DNA of 64,000 bases from Desulfobacteraceae bacterium (lineage in GTDB: Bacteria; Desulfobacterota; Desulfobacteria; Desulfobacterales; Desulfobacteraceae), in contig JADGFI010000001.1 of assembly GCA_016743945.1 (NCBI GenBank), positions 273,901 through 337,900 of the forward strand. Direction: 5' to 3'. Within the stretch, counting starts at the first letter, position 1. Each line of letters opens with the position of its first letter. This document shows, one piece after another, positions 27,814-37,577 of the stretch. The notes below the pieces were generated by a model that was not told the DNA's origin, searched no databases, and was given only the letters and a program-made list of their open reading frames with translations. The position numbers and the translations under genes were made by a program.

Positions 27814-28683
27814 ATGCACTACGAAGGAATGATCATCCGCCCGCCCAGCGAGGCAAATAGTATTTTACTGCAGGTCACCCTGGGCTGTTCCCATAACAAA
27901 TGCACCTTTTGCGGAACCTTCCGGGAAAAACGATTCAACATCAAAAAAGATGAGATTATTTTTAAGGATATTGAATTTGCAAGGGCCAATTGCCGTCGTC
28001 AGAATCGCGTGTTTCTCTGCGACGGGGATGTCATGATCATGCCCCAGAAGCGACTGGTTCCTATCCTTGAAAGAATTAAAGACCGCCTGCCTTGGGTGGA
28101 AAGGGTCGGACTCTACGCCAATACCAAGGGAATTGGCATGAAAACCGATGAACAACTTGCACAGTTAAAAGCCCTTGGGGTGGACATTGCCTACATGGGG
28201 CTTGAATCCGGGGATGACACCGTACTCAAGGATGTCTGCAAGGGAGCCGATTCCGAGAAAATGATTAAAATGGGCCGACGGGTCAAGGCATCGGGGATCA
28301 AATTGTCGGTGACCGTTTTGGTGGGACTGGGGGGCAGGGAAAGATCCATGATCCATGCCCGGGAAACAGGACGGGTATTGTCGGCCATGGACCCTGATTT
28401 TGTAGGGGCATTGAGTCTGATGCTCGTTCCCGGGACCGAACTTTACACCCAATATAAACAGGGCAAATTTGAGCTCATTGATCCGGAAGAAATGCTGGCC
28501 GAGCTGGGGGGAATGATTGCTGCCACCCATCTGACCGACGGTCTTTTCCATGCAAATCATGCTTCTAATTATTTGCCTATCCGGGCCAGACTGCCCCGGG
28601 ATAAAGAAAAAACACTTGAATTGATATCACAGGCACTTAAAGGAAAAATAAAATTAAAACCAGAATCCATGAGAGCCTTGTAA
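27814..28683 (+). CDS. Radical SAM protein, Elp3/MiaB-like (paralogue 2)
   Basis: A 289-residue radical SAM enzyme. The cluster motif CSHNKCTFC again has Cx4Cx2C spacing; FLCDGDVMIM, MGLESGDDTVLKDVCKG and VTVLVGLGGRERSM are the equivalents of the motifs in the 22698-23723 protein, but the C-terminal extension of that protein is shorter here. GGGGG precedes the ATG by about ten bases. It ends 27 bp before transketolase and may be co-transcribed with it. Function unknown; the substrate does not follow from the neighbours. Confidence 0.85.
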   Translation: MHYEGMIIRPPSEANSILLQVTLGCSHNKCTFCGTFREKRFNIKKDEIIFKDIEFARANCRRQNRVFLCDGDVMIMPQKRLVPILERIKDRLPWVERVGLYANTKGIGMKTDEQLAQLKALGVDIAYMGLESGDDTVLKDVCKGADSEKMIKMGRRVKASGIKLSVTVLVGLGGRERSMIHARETGRVLSAMDPDFVGALSLMLVPGTELYTQYKQGKFELIDPEEMLAELGGMIAATHLTDGLFHANHASNYLPIRARLPRDKEKTLELISQALKGKIKLKPESMRAL

Positions 28684-28710
28684 CACAAAATGAAATTACA
28701 GGAGACTAAG

Positions 28711-30720
28711 ATGGCAGAAGCCAGAGAAAACCTTGACCACCTCACCGTCAACACCATTCGAACCCTTTGCATGGACGCTGTTCAGCGAGCCAATTCCGGC
28801 CATCCGGGTGCGCCCATGGGGCTTGCGCCGGTTGCCTATGTGCTGTTTAAACGCTTTTTAAAACATAATCCCAAAAATCCCTCATGGATTGACCGGGATC
28901 GGTTTGTCCTGTCCGGGGGCCATGCCTCTTCCCTGCTTTACAGCCTTCTTTATTTATTCGGGTATGGGCTGAAACTTGAGGACTTGAAAGATTTTAGACA
29001 ATGGGGGTCTAAAACACCGGGGCATCCAGAATTTGGACACACCCCCGGGGTTGAAACCACCACAGGTCCCCTGGGGCAGGGGGTTGCCAATGCCGTGGGC
29101 ATGGCCATTGCCGAGCGCCATTTGGCGGCAAGGTTCAATATGGAAGACGAAGAGTTAATCAACCACCACACCTATGCCATGTGCGGCGACGGGGATTTAA
29201 TGGAAGGGGTGTCCATGGAAGCGGTTTCCCTTGCAGGCCACCTGGGATTGGGTAAACTGATCCTGATTTATGATGACAACGCCATCACCATTGAAGGCGG
29301 TACCGATATTGCCTTTACGGAAAATGTCCGGGCAAAATTTGAGGCCATGAACTGGCATGTGGTTGAAGTAGCCGACGGAAATGACCTGGAAGAAATCCAG
29401 AAAGCCATCCAGGCGGGCAAGGATGCCGTGGCACGGCCCACCCTGGTCAAGGTTTCCACCCATATTGCCTATGGCAGCCCCAATAAGCAGGACACTTCCG
29501 ATGCCCACGGTTCACCCCTGGGAGATGAAGAGATCCGCCTGGTCAAAGAATTTTACGGGGTTCCCTCGGACAAAACATTCTTTGTACCCGAAGAAGTATT
29601 GGAAAATTGCAGAAAAGCCATTAACTTTGGCCAGGGGTTTGAAGACCTTTGGCAGGAAATTTTTGACGGGTATAAAACCGAACACCCCGACAAGGCCGGC
29701 CAGTTTGTGGATGCCGTTTCCGGGTTTTTGACCCAGGGCTGGGATGCCAATATCCCGGTGTTTAAAGTCGAAGACGGAGCAGTCGCCACCCGGGCAGCAT
29801 CGGGAAAGGTTTTAAATGCCATTGCCGAGAACCTGCCGGTTCTCATGGGCGGATCAGCAGATCTTGCACCCTCCAACAAGACCTATCTTACCAATGCCTC
29901 AGTGTTTCAAAAAGATGCCTGGGAGGGGAGAAATATCCGGTTTGGTGTGCGCGAACATGCCATGGGTGCCATCATGTCCGGTATGTACCTGCATTCAGGA
30001 ATTCGTCCCTACGGCGGTACCTTTCTGGTCTTTGCCGACTATATGCGGGGGGCCATCCGGGTGGCAAGCCTGATGAAACTACCCGTTATCTATGTGTTTA
30101 CCCATGACTCGGTTGCCGTTGGGGAAGACGGACCCACCCACCAGCCCGTGGAACACCTGGCATCCCTGCGAGCCATTCCGGGCCTTACCGTGATCCGGCC
30201 GGCAGATGCCAATGAAACCGCCTATGCTTGGAAACAGGCTTTGATTACCATGGATTCTCCCACAGCCTTGATCTTAAGTCGCCAGAAATTGCCGACCCTG
30301 GATGTAGACCACAGGGATGGAGACTTCCAATATGGCGCCTATACCGTCAAAGATCCGGGCAAACGACCAGATCTGCTGCTGCTGGCATCGGGATCTGAGG
30401 TGCATATCTGTGTGGAAGCGGCCCAGATTCTTGAACGAGAGCACAAGATCACAGCCTCTGTCGTCTCCATGCCTTCCTGGGAGCTTTTTGAACGAGCCCC
30501 GGCCCCTTACAGGGAAAGAATTCTGCCTTCCAATGTGACAAAAAGACTGGCGGTTGAAGCCGGGATCACCATGGGATGGCATAAATATGTGGGAATGAAC
30601 GGCAAGATCATTGGTATTGAAAAATTTGGTGCCTCGGCACCCGGTGGAACCGTGCTCAAGGAATATGGATTTTCCCCTGAAAATATCGTGAAAAACGCCC
30701 TGGACCTTGTAAAAGAATAA
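28711..30720 (+). CDS. tkt: Transketolase
   Basis: Thiamine-diphosphate enzyme of the non-oxidative pentose phosphate pathway, 669 residues. Features seen: [14 protein letters not shown] at the N-terminus, the ThDP-binding motif starting [14 protein letters not shown] and ending at NAITIEGG, the catalytic Glu region [14 protein letters not shown], and the middle-domain [19 protein letters not shown]. The frame opens at 28690, but the ATG at 28711 has AGGAG at the correct distance and begins with the usual N-terminus. A terminator follows. In this anaerobe it would supply pentose and erythrose phosphates rather than NADPH. Confidence 0.96.
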   Translation: MAEARENLDHLTVNTIRTLCMDAVQRANSGHPGAPMGLAPVAYVLFKRFLKHNPKNPSWIDRDRFVLSGGHASSLLYSLLYLFGYGLKLEDLKDFRQWGSKTPGHPEFGHTPGVETTTGPLGQGVANAVGMAIAERHLAARFNMEDEELINHHTYAMCGDGDLMEGVSMEAVSLAGHLGLGKLILIYDDNAITIEGGTDIAFTENVRAKFEAMNWHVVEVADGNDLEEIQKAIQAGKDAVARPTLVKVSTHIAYGSPNKQDTSDAHGSPLGDEEIRLVKEFYGVPSDKTFFVPEEVLENCRKAINFGQGFEDLWQEIFDGYKTEHPDKAGQFVDAVSGFLTQGWDANIPVFKVEDGAVATRAASGKVLNAIAENLPVLMGGSADLAPSNKTYLTNASVFQKDAWEGRNIRFGVREHAMGAIMSGMYLHSGIRPYGGTFLVFADYMRGAIRVASLMKLPVIYVFTHDSVAVGEDGPTHQPVEHLASLRAIPGLTVIRPADANETAYAWKQALITMDSPTALILSRQKLPTLDVDHRDGDFQYGAYTVKDPGKRPDLLLLASGSEVHICVEAAQILEREHKITASVVSMPSWELFERAPAPYRERILPSNVTKRLAVEAGITMGWHKYVGMNGKIIGIEKFGASAPGGTVLKEYGFSPENIVKNALDLVKE

Positions 30721-30731
30721 AACCATAAAGT

Positions 30732-30788
30732 GTACCCGCTGGCCGAAGAATCTTTTGTTTTAGGCCAGCGGTACTTCCATGTTTTTTT
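30732..30788 (+). terminator. Terminator downstream of transketolase
   Basis: GTACCCGCTGGCC (30732-30744) pairs with GGCCAGCGGTAC (30763-30774) with one bulged C, around an 18-base loop. A short spacer and then seven T (30782-30788) follow. The spacer between stem and T-run is longer than ideal. Confidence 0.65.
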
Positions 30789-30837
30789 AAACCTTTTATG
30801 ATGAAAAACGTTTGATTTTTTTATAGGGGAGGCAATT

Positions 30838-31236
30838 ATGCAGATTCCCGTTAAAACCCACGCCAGAACCCAGATGATTGACATCACCTCCCAGGTGCGG
30901 CGTGTGGTTGAAGACTCCAAGATCCAGAACGGCCTGGTCCATGTTTGCTCCCTGCACACAACCGGGGCGATCACCATCAATGAGAATGCCGATCCCGCCG
31001 TTGAAACTGATATCTTAAAAACCCTCAACAAGGTGATCCCCTGGGATGATCATTTCAAGCATATGGAAGGCAATTCCGCCGCCCATATCAAGGTCAGTCT
31101 TGTTGGCCCCTCGGAATTGATTCCCCTTGAAAACGGCTCGCTTATCCTGGGCACCTGGCAGGGAATCTTTTTCTGCGAATTTGACGGCCCGAGAAACCGG
31201 CGGGTCAATGTGAAAATTATGGCCGATTTATGTTGA
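30838..31236 (+). CDS. YjbQ/UPF0047 family protein
   Basis: A 132-residue single-domain protein of the YjbQ family, a widely conserved trimeric fold sometimes annotated as having minor thiamine-phosphate synthase activity. The conserved core is visible: VHVCSLHTTGAITINENADP, the DDHFKHMEGNSAAHIKVSL stretch with His residues for a metal site, and GTWQGIFFCEFDGPRNRRV. AGGGGAGGC is close to the ATG. It overlaps the next gene by 7 bp, so translation is coupled. The physiological role of the family is not settled. Confidence 0.9.
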   Translation: MQIPVKTHARTQMIDITSQVRRVVEDSKIQNGLVHVCSLHTTGAITINENADPAVETDILKTLNKVIPWDDHFKHMEGNSAAHIKVSLVGPSELIPLENGSLILGTWQGIFFCEFDGPRNRRVNVKIMADLC

Positions 31237-32828
31237 ATAAAAGCGTAAAGGACCCGGTAGATCATCCCGCATTTTTATCTTCCGAGGTCCATGGGCAACT
31301 GTCGAAAATTTTGGAATCACCAGAATTCAACAGCACAAATGCCCAGCGGGCGTTCCTAGCGTATGTGGTTGAAAAAACGCTGGCTGGCCGTGGGGATGAG
31401 ATCAAGGGATATGCCGTGGCAACCGAAGTCTTTGGCCGGGGTGAAGATTTTGACCAGTCAATTGATCCTGTGGTGAGCATCCAGGCCAATAAGCTCAGGC
31501 GCGCCCTGGAACGGTATTACCTCGTGGCAGGACAGAATGATCCCATCCGCGTTGATATTCCTAAGGGTACATATGTCCCCATATTCCTGCCGCAAGGCGA
31601 CAGGTCTATGGCAACACCTTTTCAGCAGCATAGTGGTAAAACAGATGGTGACATGGTCTGGCCGGGCCTGGTTGTCCAAAATTTTGCAAACCTCACCGGT
31701 GATCCGGAATTCGATCATGTGGGCATTGCAATTGCCTCTGAAGTCGCATTGGAGATCACCCGTTATCAGGAAATCCGCGTATTTTTTCAACCACAGAAAA
31801 AAAGAAAACAGCGGGTTTTGGACAGCGGCGCTCGATTTGCCTTGAACGGCAGTGTCTTTAAGGATCTGTCCTACCTCAAGGTAAATATTTTGCTGACCGA
31901 TCTGGATAAAGGGTGCCAGATCTGGGCGGATACACACCGGACGGACACGAATCCTGCCTGGTTGATGCCTTTTATGGAGACAGTGAGCAGGGCGGTGGCA
32001 GGTAAGATCTGCGCTGAACAAGGAATCATTGCCAGACACTTGTCCATTGAATCAAGGGACATTGCCCCTTTGAAACTCACCACCTATGAGGCCATGCTGA
32101 GGTATCATAAATTTAACGCCCAATACACCCGCCAGTCATTTGAAAATGCCATGGAGGGCCTTTTGCATGCATGTGAAATTGAGCCTGACTGCGGCCTGGT
32201 GTGGAGCATGCTCGCCCGTCTGTATGCCATTAATTACAGTACTGAGCTTTTTGACCTGGAAACCCCCATTGATATGGCGGGCAAATTTGCTCATACCGGT
32301 GTAAGGCTTGAGCCGAACAACCAGCGGACCCGGGTGTCCCTGGCTTTTGTTTTGATGTTTGCCAATGAGCTTTCGGCTGCAAGAGCCGAAGTCAACAAAA
32401 TCCTGGCCCTTAATCCAGAATCGATAATTTTCCTTGACACCATCGGCTATGTAAACACCCTTCTGGGCGACTGGCAGCAGGGGACAGCCCTTATCAGAAA
32501 AGCCATTCACATCAATCCCTATTACGACCCTATTGCCCACTTTGCGCTATGGCTGGACATGTTCCGGCAGGAAAACTACAGGCAGGCCTATTTGGAATCA
32601 CTGAACATTAGAGCCCCTAACCTGTTCTGGGACCATCTGGCAACCGCAGCAACCCTTGGTCATTTAGGACGCATTCCTGAAGGCCGCAAGGCTGCTGGGG
32701 AGCTTCTCAGGCTCAAGCCCGACTTTTCCCGGAGCGGCGGCCGACTTATTCGTCATTTTGTGAAATTTGATGAAATCGTTGAGCAAATCATCGCCGGATT
32801 GGCCCGTGTGGGCATTGAAATGACCTAG
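31230..32828 (+). CDS. Regulator-like protein: N-terminal DNA-binding-like region, TolB-N-like domain, TPRs
   Basis: A 532-residue soluble protein in three parts. Residues about 20-115 resemble the N-terminal region of CadC/adenylate-cyclase-like regulators (QRAFLAYVVEKTLAGRGDEIKG, then IQANKLRRALERYY and a strand near VDIPKGTYVPIF). Residues about 145-260 match the TolB amino-terminal-like domain typical of TPR cyclase-family proteins (VVQNFANLTGDPEFDHVGIA, ALNGSVF, GCQIWADTHR). The rest is helical TPR repeats. No cyclase domain is present. It overlaps yjbQ but faces the DUF1254 cassette tail to tail, 26 bp away. Proteins of this type are, to my knowledge, often encoded beside DUF1254 genes, so a regulatory role is plausible but unproven. 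Confidence 0.7.
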   Translation: MLNKSVKDPVDHPAFLSSEVHGQLSKILESPEFNSTNAQRAFLAYVVEKTLAGRGDEIKGYAVATEVFGRGEDFDQSIDPVVSIQANKLRRALERYYLVAGQNDPIRVDIPKGTYVPIFLPQGDRSMATPFQQHSGKTDGDMVWPGLVVQNFANLTGDPEFDHVGIAIASEVALEITRYQEIRVFFQPQKKRKQRVLDSGARFALNGSVFKDLSYLKVNILLTDLDKGCQIWADTHRTDTNPAWLMPFMETVSRAVAGKICAEQGIIARHLSIESRDIAPLKLTTYEAMLRYHKFNAQYTRQSFENAMEGLLHACEIEPDCGLVWSMLARLYAINYSTELFDLETPIDMAGKFAHTGVRLEPNNQRTRVSLAFVLMFANELSAARAEVNKILALNPESIIFLDTIGYVNTLLGDWQQGTALIRKAIHINPYYDPIAHFALWLDMFRQENYRQAYLESLNIRAPNLFWDHLATAATLGHLGRIPEGRKAAGELLRLKPDFSRSGGRLIRHFVKFDEIVEQIIAGLARVGIEMT

Positions 32829-32854
32829 ACAGAACCGTTTTTTGTCAATCTCCT

Positions 32855-34324
32855 CTATTTTATTTTTTCGATTTTATTCATTGGGAAAGTTTGGTCAAAA
32901 TAAGCCTGTTCAGGGCCATACAATCTCAAATAGACAAAGAAGGATTGACCTTTATTGCTCTGAATCCAGTTATTTTCATTCCCTTTTGGCGCTTCAGGTC
33001 CAAAATACAGATCGACTGAGCCGTCACTGTTCGTAACTAACTTCTCTGAGCGTGAAGAGAGATCCGAACGTCTGGTATCATTTTGAATGATTAAACGGTT
33101 CGCTATGTCATAGACCGTAATGGACCAGAAGAGTGCCGCCGGGGGGTTAGGCTCCATGTGAAGGCTGTAGTTATTGCCTCCCATCAGTGCATTGTCATCA
33201 GCATCGTAATAAGACCCCAGATACGCAGAACCCTTCCCTGCAACTTTCGATACCATTCCGGCAGATGTGGTAACTGCTTCAAATGTATAAGAAGTACGCT
33301 CGTTAAACATTGAATAGGTTTCCAGATCTATCCTAGGATCCATTCCTGCCATCGCATCTTCCCATCCAGAATCATTTCCATAAAGCGATGAAGCAAATTT
33401 TGCTTTGGTTTTATTAAATGCGGTGGCTTGGGCCATAGCCATCCCCGTTTTTACACCTTCGAGCAAGATTTCTTTTTGATAAGCTGTTGGGTTAAATGGT
33501 TTTCCTTTCTCAATGCCAAAGTCTCTTAACCAGGCGTAGAAAAAGCGATCGCGATCGGCCATCGGTTCTTTTTGCACATACTCATTGACCAACTCCCAAT
33601 ATTCCATACCGATAGGCTGGGTACCAATGACAACATTATCTTCCGGTTTTGGATGGTAAGTAATATATCTTGTTTTCGGTGGATTATCAGCATCAGATAA
33701 TTTGTAAGAGGTTACGGCCGTTTTTAGTTTTTCTGCAGCTGCATCTGTACCCAATACCCGGTAAAAGTATAACAACAAAAAAGTATCATTTTGTATGATT
33801 TCACCTTTAAAATCTTTCGGATATTCCTGACCAGGTCCAACAAAAAGAAGACGCTCTTTTTTTCCTGAATTAATTTCTTTAATCGGTTCTTGCCAGGCAT
33901 TATTAGCCACACCAAAAATACTTCCTTCTGGAATAGTAACAATCAAAGGGCCTGTAGCAGATAAATCTGCCATAGCTATAATATAGGGCGTCGTAACATT
34001 TGCTGTAATGAAAGGATAAACAGCGTCATATCCTTCGTATAGACCGATAACAACTTCTTCATCACTAAACCCTATGTTTTTTTTTGCAGCCTTGTACGAC
34101 TGATAAAAACTGCTTATCGGCAGGGCCCAAAGCGTAAGCTGAGACGCCCGCTGTAAATCAATTTTTCGATTCAATTTTGCAGCCGAAGCTTTGGTTAACG
34201 TCTGGTCTTGATATTCAATTTTCCCCAGATAGGTGTCCTGGGTGGTCTGTGCCACCACTGTAGTGATCAGACCCGATAACAGTAAGCCTGATAGAGCCAG
34301 TTTCAAAGAAAGTGTTGTTTTCAT
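32855..34324 (-). CDS. DUF1254/DUF1214 exported protein 1
   Basis: Exported protein of 489 residues with a Sec signal peptide (MKTTLSLKLALSGLLLSG, cleavage near VVA-QT). The N-terminal DUF1254 domain covers about 45-190 (RASQLTLWALPISSFYQSYKA). The C-terminal DUF1214 domain covers about 365-475 (PPAALFWSITVYDIANRL, NNWIQSNKGQSFFVYLRLYGP). The ATG at 34322-34324 follows AAAGGAATCAAT; an ATG 11 codons upstream has no ribosome binding site. It is the last gene of the five-gene leftward cassette and the most AT-rich, separated from the next by 179 bp. No enzymatic function is established for these domains, and no catalytic motif can be named. Confidence 0.85.
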   Translation of the reverse strand: MKTTLSLKLALSGLLLSGLITTVVAQTTQDTYLGKIEYQDQTLTKASAAKLNRKIDLQRASQLTLWALPISSFYQSYKAAKKNIGFSDEEVVIGLYEGYDAVYPFITANVTTPYIIAMADLSATGPLIVTIPEGSIFGVANNAWQEPIKEINSGKKERLLFVGPGQEYPKDFKGEIIQNDTFLLLYFYRVLGTDAAAEKLKTAVTSYKLSDADNPPKTRYITYHPKPEDNVVIGTQPIGMEYWELVNEYVQKEPMADRDRFFYAWLRDFGIEKGKPFNPTAYQKEILLEGVKTGMAMAQATAFNKTKAKFASSLYGNDSGWEDAMAGMDPRIDLETYSMFNERTSYTFEAVTTSAGMVSKVAGKGSAYLGSYYDADDNALMGGNNYSLHMEPNPPAALFWSITVYDIANRLIIQNDTRRSDLSSRSEKLVTNSDGSVDLYFGPEAPKGNENNWIQSNKGQSFFVYLRLYGPEQAYFDQTFPMNKIEKIK

Positions 34325-34411
34325 ATTGATTCCTTTAAATTGAATTTTTTTATTCATTTTTTATTTATTCAATATTTTTTATACCTAACCATTACATCGC
34401 TGACAGCAGAA

Positions 34412-34443
34412 AGCTGAGCGAGGTGCATTTTTAGCTGAGCGAG
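34412..34443. repeat. 11-bp direct repeat between two DUF1254 genes
   Basis: AGCTGAGCGAG occurs at 34412-34422 and 34433-34443, 21 bp apart (two helical turns). It lies in the 179-bp gap upstream of the last DUF1254 gene, next to the large hairpin at 34448-34487. Could be a binding-site pair or a duplication. Confidence 0.6.
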
Positions 34444-34447
34444 TGCA

Positions 34448-34487
34448 CGGGCTTATGGCTGGGATTTACAATTCAGCCATAAGCCCG
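34448..34487 (-). terminator. Perfect 14-bp hairpin between DUF1254 genes 2 and 1
   Basis: CGGGCTTATGGCTG (34448-34461) and CAGCCATAAGCCCG (34474-34487) form a perfect stem with a 12-base loop, beginning 16 bases after the stop codon of the DUF1254 gene at 34504. Read leftwards it lacks a T-run, so it may be a partial terminator, an RNA-stabilising or a processing element that lowers expression of the last gene. Confidence 0.5.
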
Positions 34488-34503
34488 TCGTAATCGAAGA
34501 TGG

Positions 34504-36024
34504 CTACTCCACAAGTTCAAAATCGCCCGGTTTCCAGGTTTTGTCGAACCAGGCTTCCAGTGGGCCATAGAGTCGCAGTATGGTAAGGTAGCTTTTTCCC
34601 GGCATTGTTTGAATCCAATTGCCTTCGTGACCTTCTGGCGCCTTTGGCCCGAACCAGACGGTATACGAACCGTCCTGGTTGGGTTTGACCGCCGGCATAG
34701 TGCTGTCGAGGCCTGCTGATTTCTGGTCGGTCTCCAGCATTGAGCGATGTTGACCAGAATACACCATGAATGACCAGAAGTTATTGACTGGAATCGGTGT
34801 GGGCAGCGTCACCTTATACGTTTTGCCGCCATCGAGGTACTGGCCTTTAGCGTCCTTGGGAGTCGCTGCATAGGCCGACCCTGTTCCTACTTTCGGTGTG
34901 GCCATGGCAGGTGTAATGCCGGTAGCCGCATAGTGAAACATAATACGATCATCGAGAACCAGCTCACCGTTGTTCATGAATTCGTGGCTGCCACCGGCAA
35001 AGGATGAATACCACTGGCGGTCCGGATAGAAATAGACAGCCTTACTGCGCGGACTAAAAGTTATGGATCGTGCCGTGGCGTTACCGATTGCAGCCGCATC
35101 CTTCAAAATTTTTTCCATGCGTGCATCCGGTGCAAATGGTTTTCCTTTCTTGATGCCGATGGCGGCAAAGAGCCCAACAAGCTCTGGATTAAATGCATCC
35201 GCAGGCTCATATTGAATCACCGCGTTAAGCTCTTCATAGAAGTGTTCATCGTTACCATGAATCGTATTGAATAGTTTGCCGGAAAGGTTGTAGACTTTTT
35301 GCTCGGGTGGCTTGTTTGCTTGCGCGAGAGGATAGCAGCGAAAGCTTTCTTTTAGCCCTTTTGTAGCCGCCTTTAAGTCGCCGTCTTTCACAAAAACGCG
35401 CATGAGTAGCCAGTGACGGTAGGTTGTGGATTTTGCGACAAAGTAGCCTTCGGGGATATCCCCCTTGTAGTCCGGCCCTATAAATAGATATTTACCGCCC
35501 TTGCCCTGGTCGGGGCCGGTCAGGCCAACGTCACTAACGAAACGGAAAAATGCGTCGTCAAGGGTGCCCAGTACAGGCCCGGGGATCTCTACTACCACCG
35601 GCCCATTTTTTAAGTCAATCTCTGCCAGGGCATAGGGAGTCGTTGATTGGGCAGTCAATAATAGGCCCCGGGCATCCAGTAAGTTTTCGGTAATCCCCAG
35701 GTCGCCTGGTTTTAAACCAGCGTCTTTGAGGCCCTCAAGCATGGCATATATGGAGGCTGCCGGCATTCCGTTAAGAAACGCATCTACTCCTCGTGATAGG
35801 TCGAGAAAATCATAGGTTTTTTTAACCGTAGAGTCACTGGGCATACCATCGAAAAATTCGAGGGTTCCAAGAAGATCGGTCTTCACCTTGTCCGGTGTGA
35901 GCAAAAATTTTGGTACATCAGCAGAGTATTTCGGTTTTTGAGCCTCTTTTGCACTAGCAAAAGAGGTTAGTAGCATGGTCGTTAACGTAAGTATAATAAC
36001 GTACATTATTTTTTTAGTATTCAT
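34504..36024 (-). CDS. DUF1254/DUF1214 exported protein 2
   Basis: Exported protein of 506 residues. A Sec signal peptide covers MNTKKIMYVIILTLTTMLLTSFASA (cleavage after ASA, residue 25). DUF1254 lies at about 65-215 (RGVDAFLNGMPAASIYAMLEG, PYALAEIDLKNGPVVVEIPGP). DUF1214 is at about 390-495 (PVNNFWSFMVYSGQHRSML, NWIQTMPGKSYLTILRLYGP). It is diverged from copies 1 and 3, so this is an old duplication rather than a recent one. CAGGAGAGAATTT precedes the ATG. It lies 30 bp after copy 3. Localisation periplasmic or outer-membrane associated; function unknown. Confidence 0.86.
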   Translation of the reverse strand: MNTKKIMYVIILTLTTMLLTSFASAKEAQKPKYSADVPKFLLTPDKVKTDLLGTLEFFDGMPSDSTVKKTYDFLDLSRGVDAFLNGMPAASIYAMLEGLKDAGLKPGDLGITENLLDARGLLLTAQSTTPYALAEIDLKNGPVVVEIPGPVLGTLDDAFFRFVSDVGLTGPDQGKGGKYLFIGPDYKGDIPEGYFVAKSTTYRHWLLMRVFVKDGDLKAATKGLKESFRCYPLAQANKPPEQKVYNLSGKLFNTIHGNDEHFYEELNAVIQYEPADAFNPELVGLFAAIGIKKGKPFAPDARMEKILKDAAAIGNATARSITFSPRSKAVYFYPDRQWYSSFAGGSHEFMNNGELVLDDRIMFHYAATGITPAMATPKVGTGSAYAATPKDAKGQYLDGGKTYKVTLPTPIPVNNFWSFMVYSGQHRSMLETDQKSAGLDSTMPAVKPNQDGSYTVWFGPKAPEGHEGNWIQTMPGKSYLTILRLYGPLEAWFDKTWKPGDFELVE

Positions 36025-36054
36025 AAATTCTCTCCTGTTATTTTCTTATCTATA

Positions 36055-37539
36055 TCATTTTACAAGCTTGGGATCGCCGGGCCGCCAGGTTTTATCAAAA
36101 TAACTCTCCAATGGTCCGTAGAGTCGCAGATATACGAAAAAACCCAGGCCAGGCTTTGTCTGAATCCAATTTGCTTCAGGGATGCCGTCAGGACATTTAG
36201 GCCCATAATAGGTGTCGAATGACCCGTCAGCGTTCGGAACCACCCCGTGTACAGTGCCGACAGTGGCCCGCCCCTGATCATTTTGAATGAGAGAGCGAGA
36301 GTGGTTATCATAGACAGTGAGCGACCAGAAATTTGCTGCAGGGATATTTTTTGGAAGATGAATACTAAACGTGTTATCTCCTGTAAGCCACTGGCCTTTA
36401 TCATCCTGATATACGCAAACGTATTGTGATCCCTGTCCAGGAGCCGCGACCGTCATGGATTTCGATGTTCCAATCGCTTCAAAACCGTATCGAGACCGCT
36501 GATCGATTAAAAGGTAATCTTGTGTATGAAATGTTGGATCGGCGGATATGAAAAGTCTTTTCCACGGACTTTTGTCATAGGGATGAAGACTCTTCTCCGG
36601 TACGCGCGGATGCCAGGCCACGACCTCGGCCATGGCACGTCCCTTCTTGGCCGCCGCCGTTAGAATTTCTTGCATCCGCTTGTCCGGATTGAATTCACGA
36701 CCATGGGCAATTCCAAGTGTTTCTAACATTCCCAGCATGGCCATATCCTGAGGACGCGGAGGATTAGCGTTGACGTAGCGGGAAAGCGATTCGAAAAACT
36801 CGAATCCCTCGTGTGTGAGAAGATCAGCCTTCTTTCCTGTCATTGATATGAATGTCATTTCAGAAGGGTTTTTGGCTTCGGCCAAGCGGTACTGTCTGAA
36901 GGTGCGGACCAGTTTTTGTAGCTTCGGGAAATCATCCCTCGACTGGGGAATCGCCCGCAGGTAAAAAACCACCGTATTTGTATCTGATTTGACCACATGA
37001 TAAGCGACAGCAGGCATTGGACCGTTGTAATCAGGAGGAAGAATGAGAAAACGACCCCCCCGGTTCTGTTCGGGAGAAAAAGGTCCGCCTATATCGACCA
37101 GCGGCTGTTGCCAGATATTATTCATGGTGCCGAGCAGACCTTCAGGGACATCTATAACCATTGGTCCCTTGGCGAGGTCCAGTGCGCCGGACATGTATAT
37201 CGTGTCCTGATTGGCTGTGAGGATCAGCTGTTGCGGTTCTGCCGAATTGTCAGCCACGATGACGGCATGATCGCCGGCCCCAAGCTTGTAATGAGCCTCG
37301 GCCATGGCACCGTAAGAAGCCATGGGCAACGCCCATAAATATACCTCCACGGCTCGCTGTAAATCGAGTTCGTCGTAAAATTTTTGTGCGGTTTTTTTTG
37401 TGGGGTATCCACCGATATATTCAGGCCCGATGCTTGACTCTTTCAATTCGGCTTGTGAAACCGGTACGAATAACGCAATGCTGAGGACGGCGCATAGTGC
37501 CAGACCCAGGATTTTTTTAGTTTTTATAAATACGCTCAT
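36055..37539 (-). CDS. DUF1254/DUF1214 exported protein 3
   Basis: Exported protein of 494 residues with a signal peptide ending near SQA-EL (residue 30). DUF1254 is at about 60-205 (QRAVEVYLWALPMASYGAMAEA, TANQDTIYMSGALDLAKGPMV, a well-conserved form). DUF1214 is at about 375-485 (PAANFWSLTVYDNHSRSLI, NWIQTKPGLGFFVYLRLYGP). Of the three copies this one fits the family consensus best. GGAGAAAAATAAA precedes the ATG. It follows the outer-membrane protein gene by 38 bp in one operon. No catalytic residues can be assigned; the folds are described in databases only as domains of unknown function. Confidence 0.87.
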   Translation of the reverse strand: MSVFIKTKKILGLALCAVLSIALFVPVSQAELKESSIGPEYIGGYPTKKTAQKFYDELDLQRAVEVYLWALPMASYGAMAEAHYKLGAGDHAVIVADNSAEPQQLILTANQDTIYMSGALDLAKGPMVIDVPEGLLGTMNNIWQQPLVDIGGPFSPEQNRGGRFLILPPDYNGPMPAVAYHVVKSDTNTVVFYLRAIPQSRDDFPKLQKLVRTFRQYRLAEAKNPSEMTFISMTGKKADLLTHEGFEFFESLSRYVNANPPRPQDMAMLGMLETLGIAHGREFNPDKRMQEILTAAAKKGRAMAEVVAWHPRVPEKSLHPYDKSPWKRLFISADPTFHTQDYLLIDQRSRYGFEAIGTSKSMTVAAPGQGSQYVCVYQDDKGQWLTGDNTFSIHLPKNIPAANFWSLTVYDNHSRSLIQNDQGRATVGTVHGVVPNADGSFDTYYGPKCPDGIPEANWIQTKPGLGFFVYLRLYGPLESYFDKTWRPGDPKLVK

Positions 37540-37577
37540 TTTATTTTTCTCCTTTCCGTTACGCCGTTTGTTGCCAT

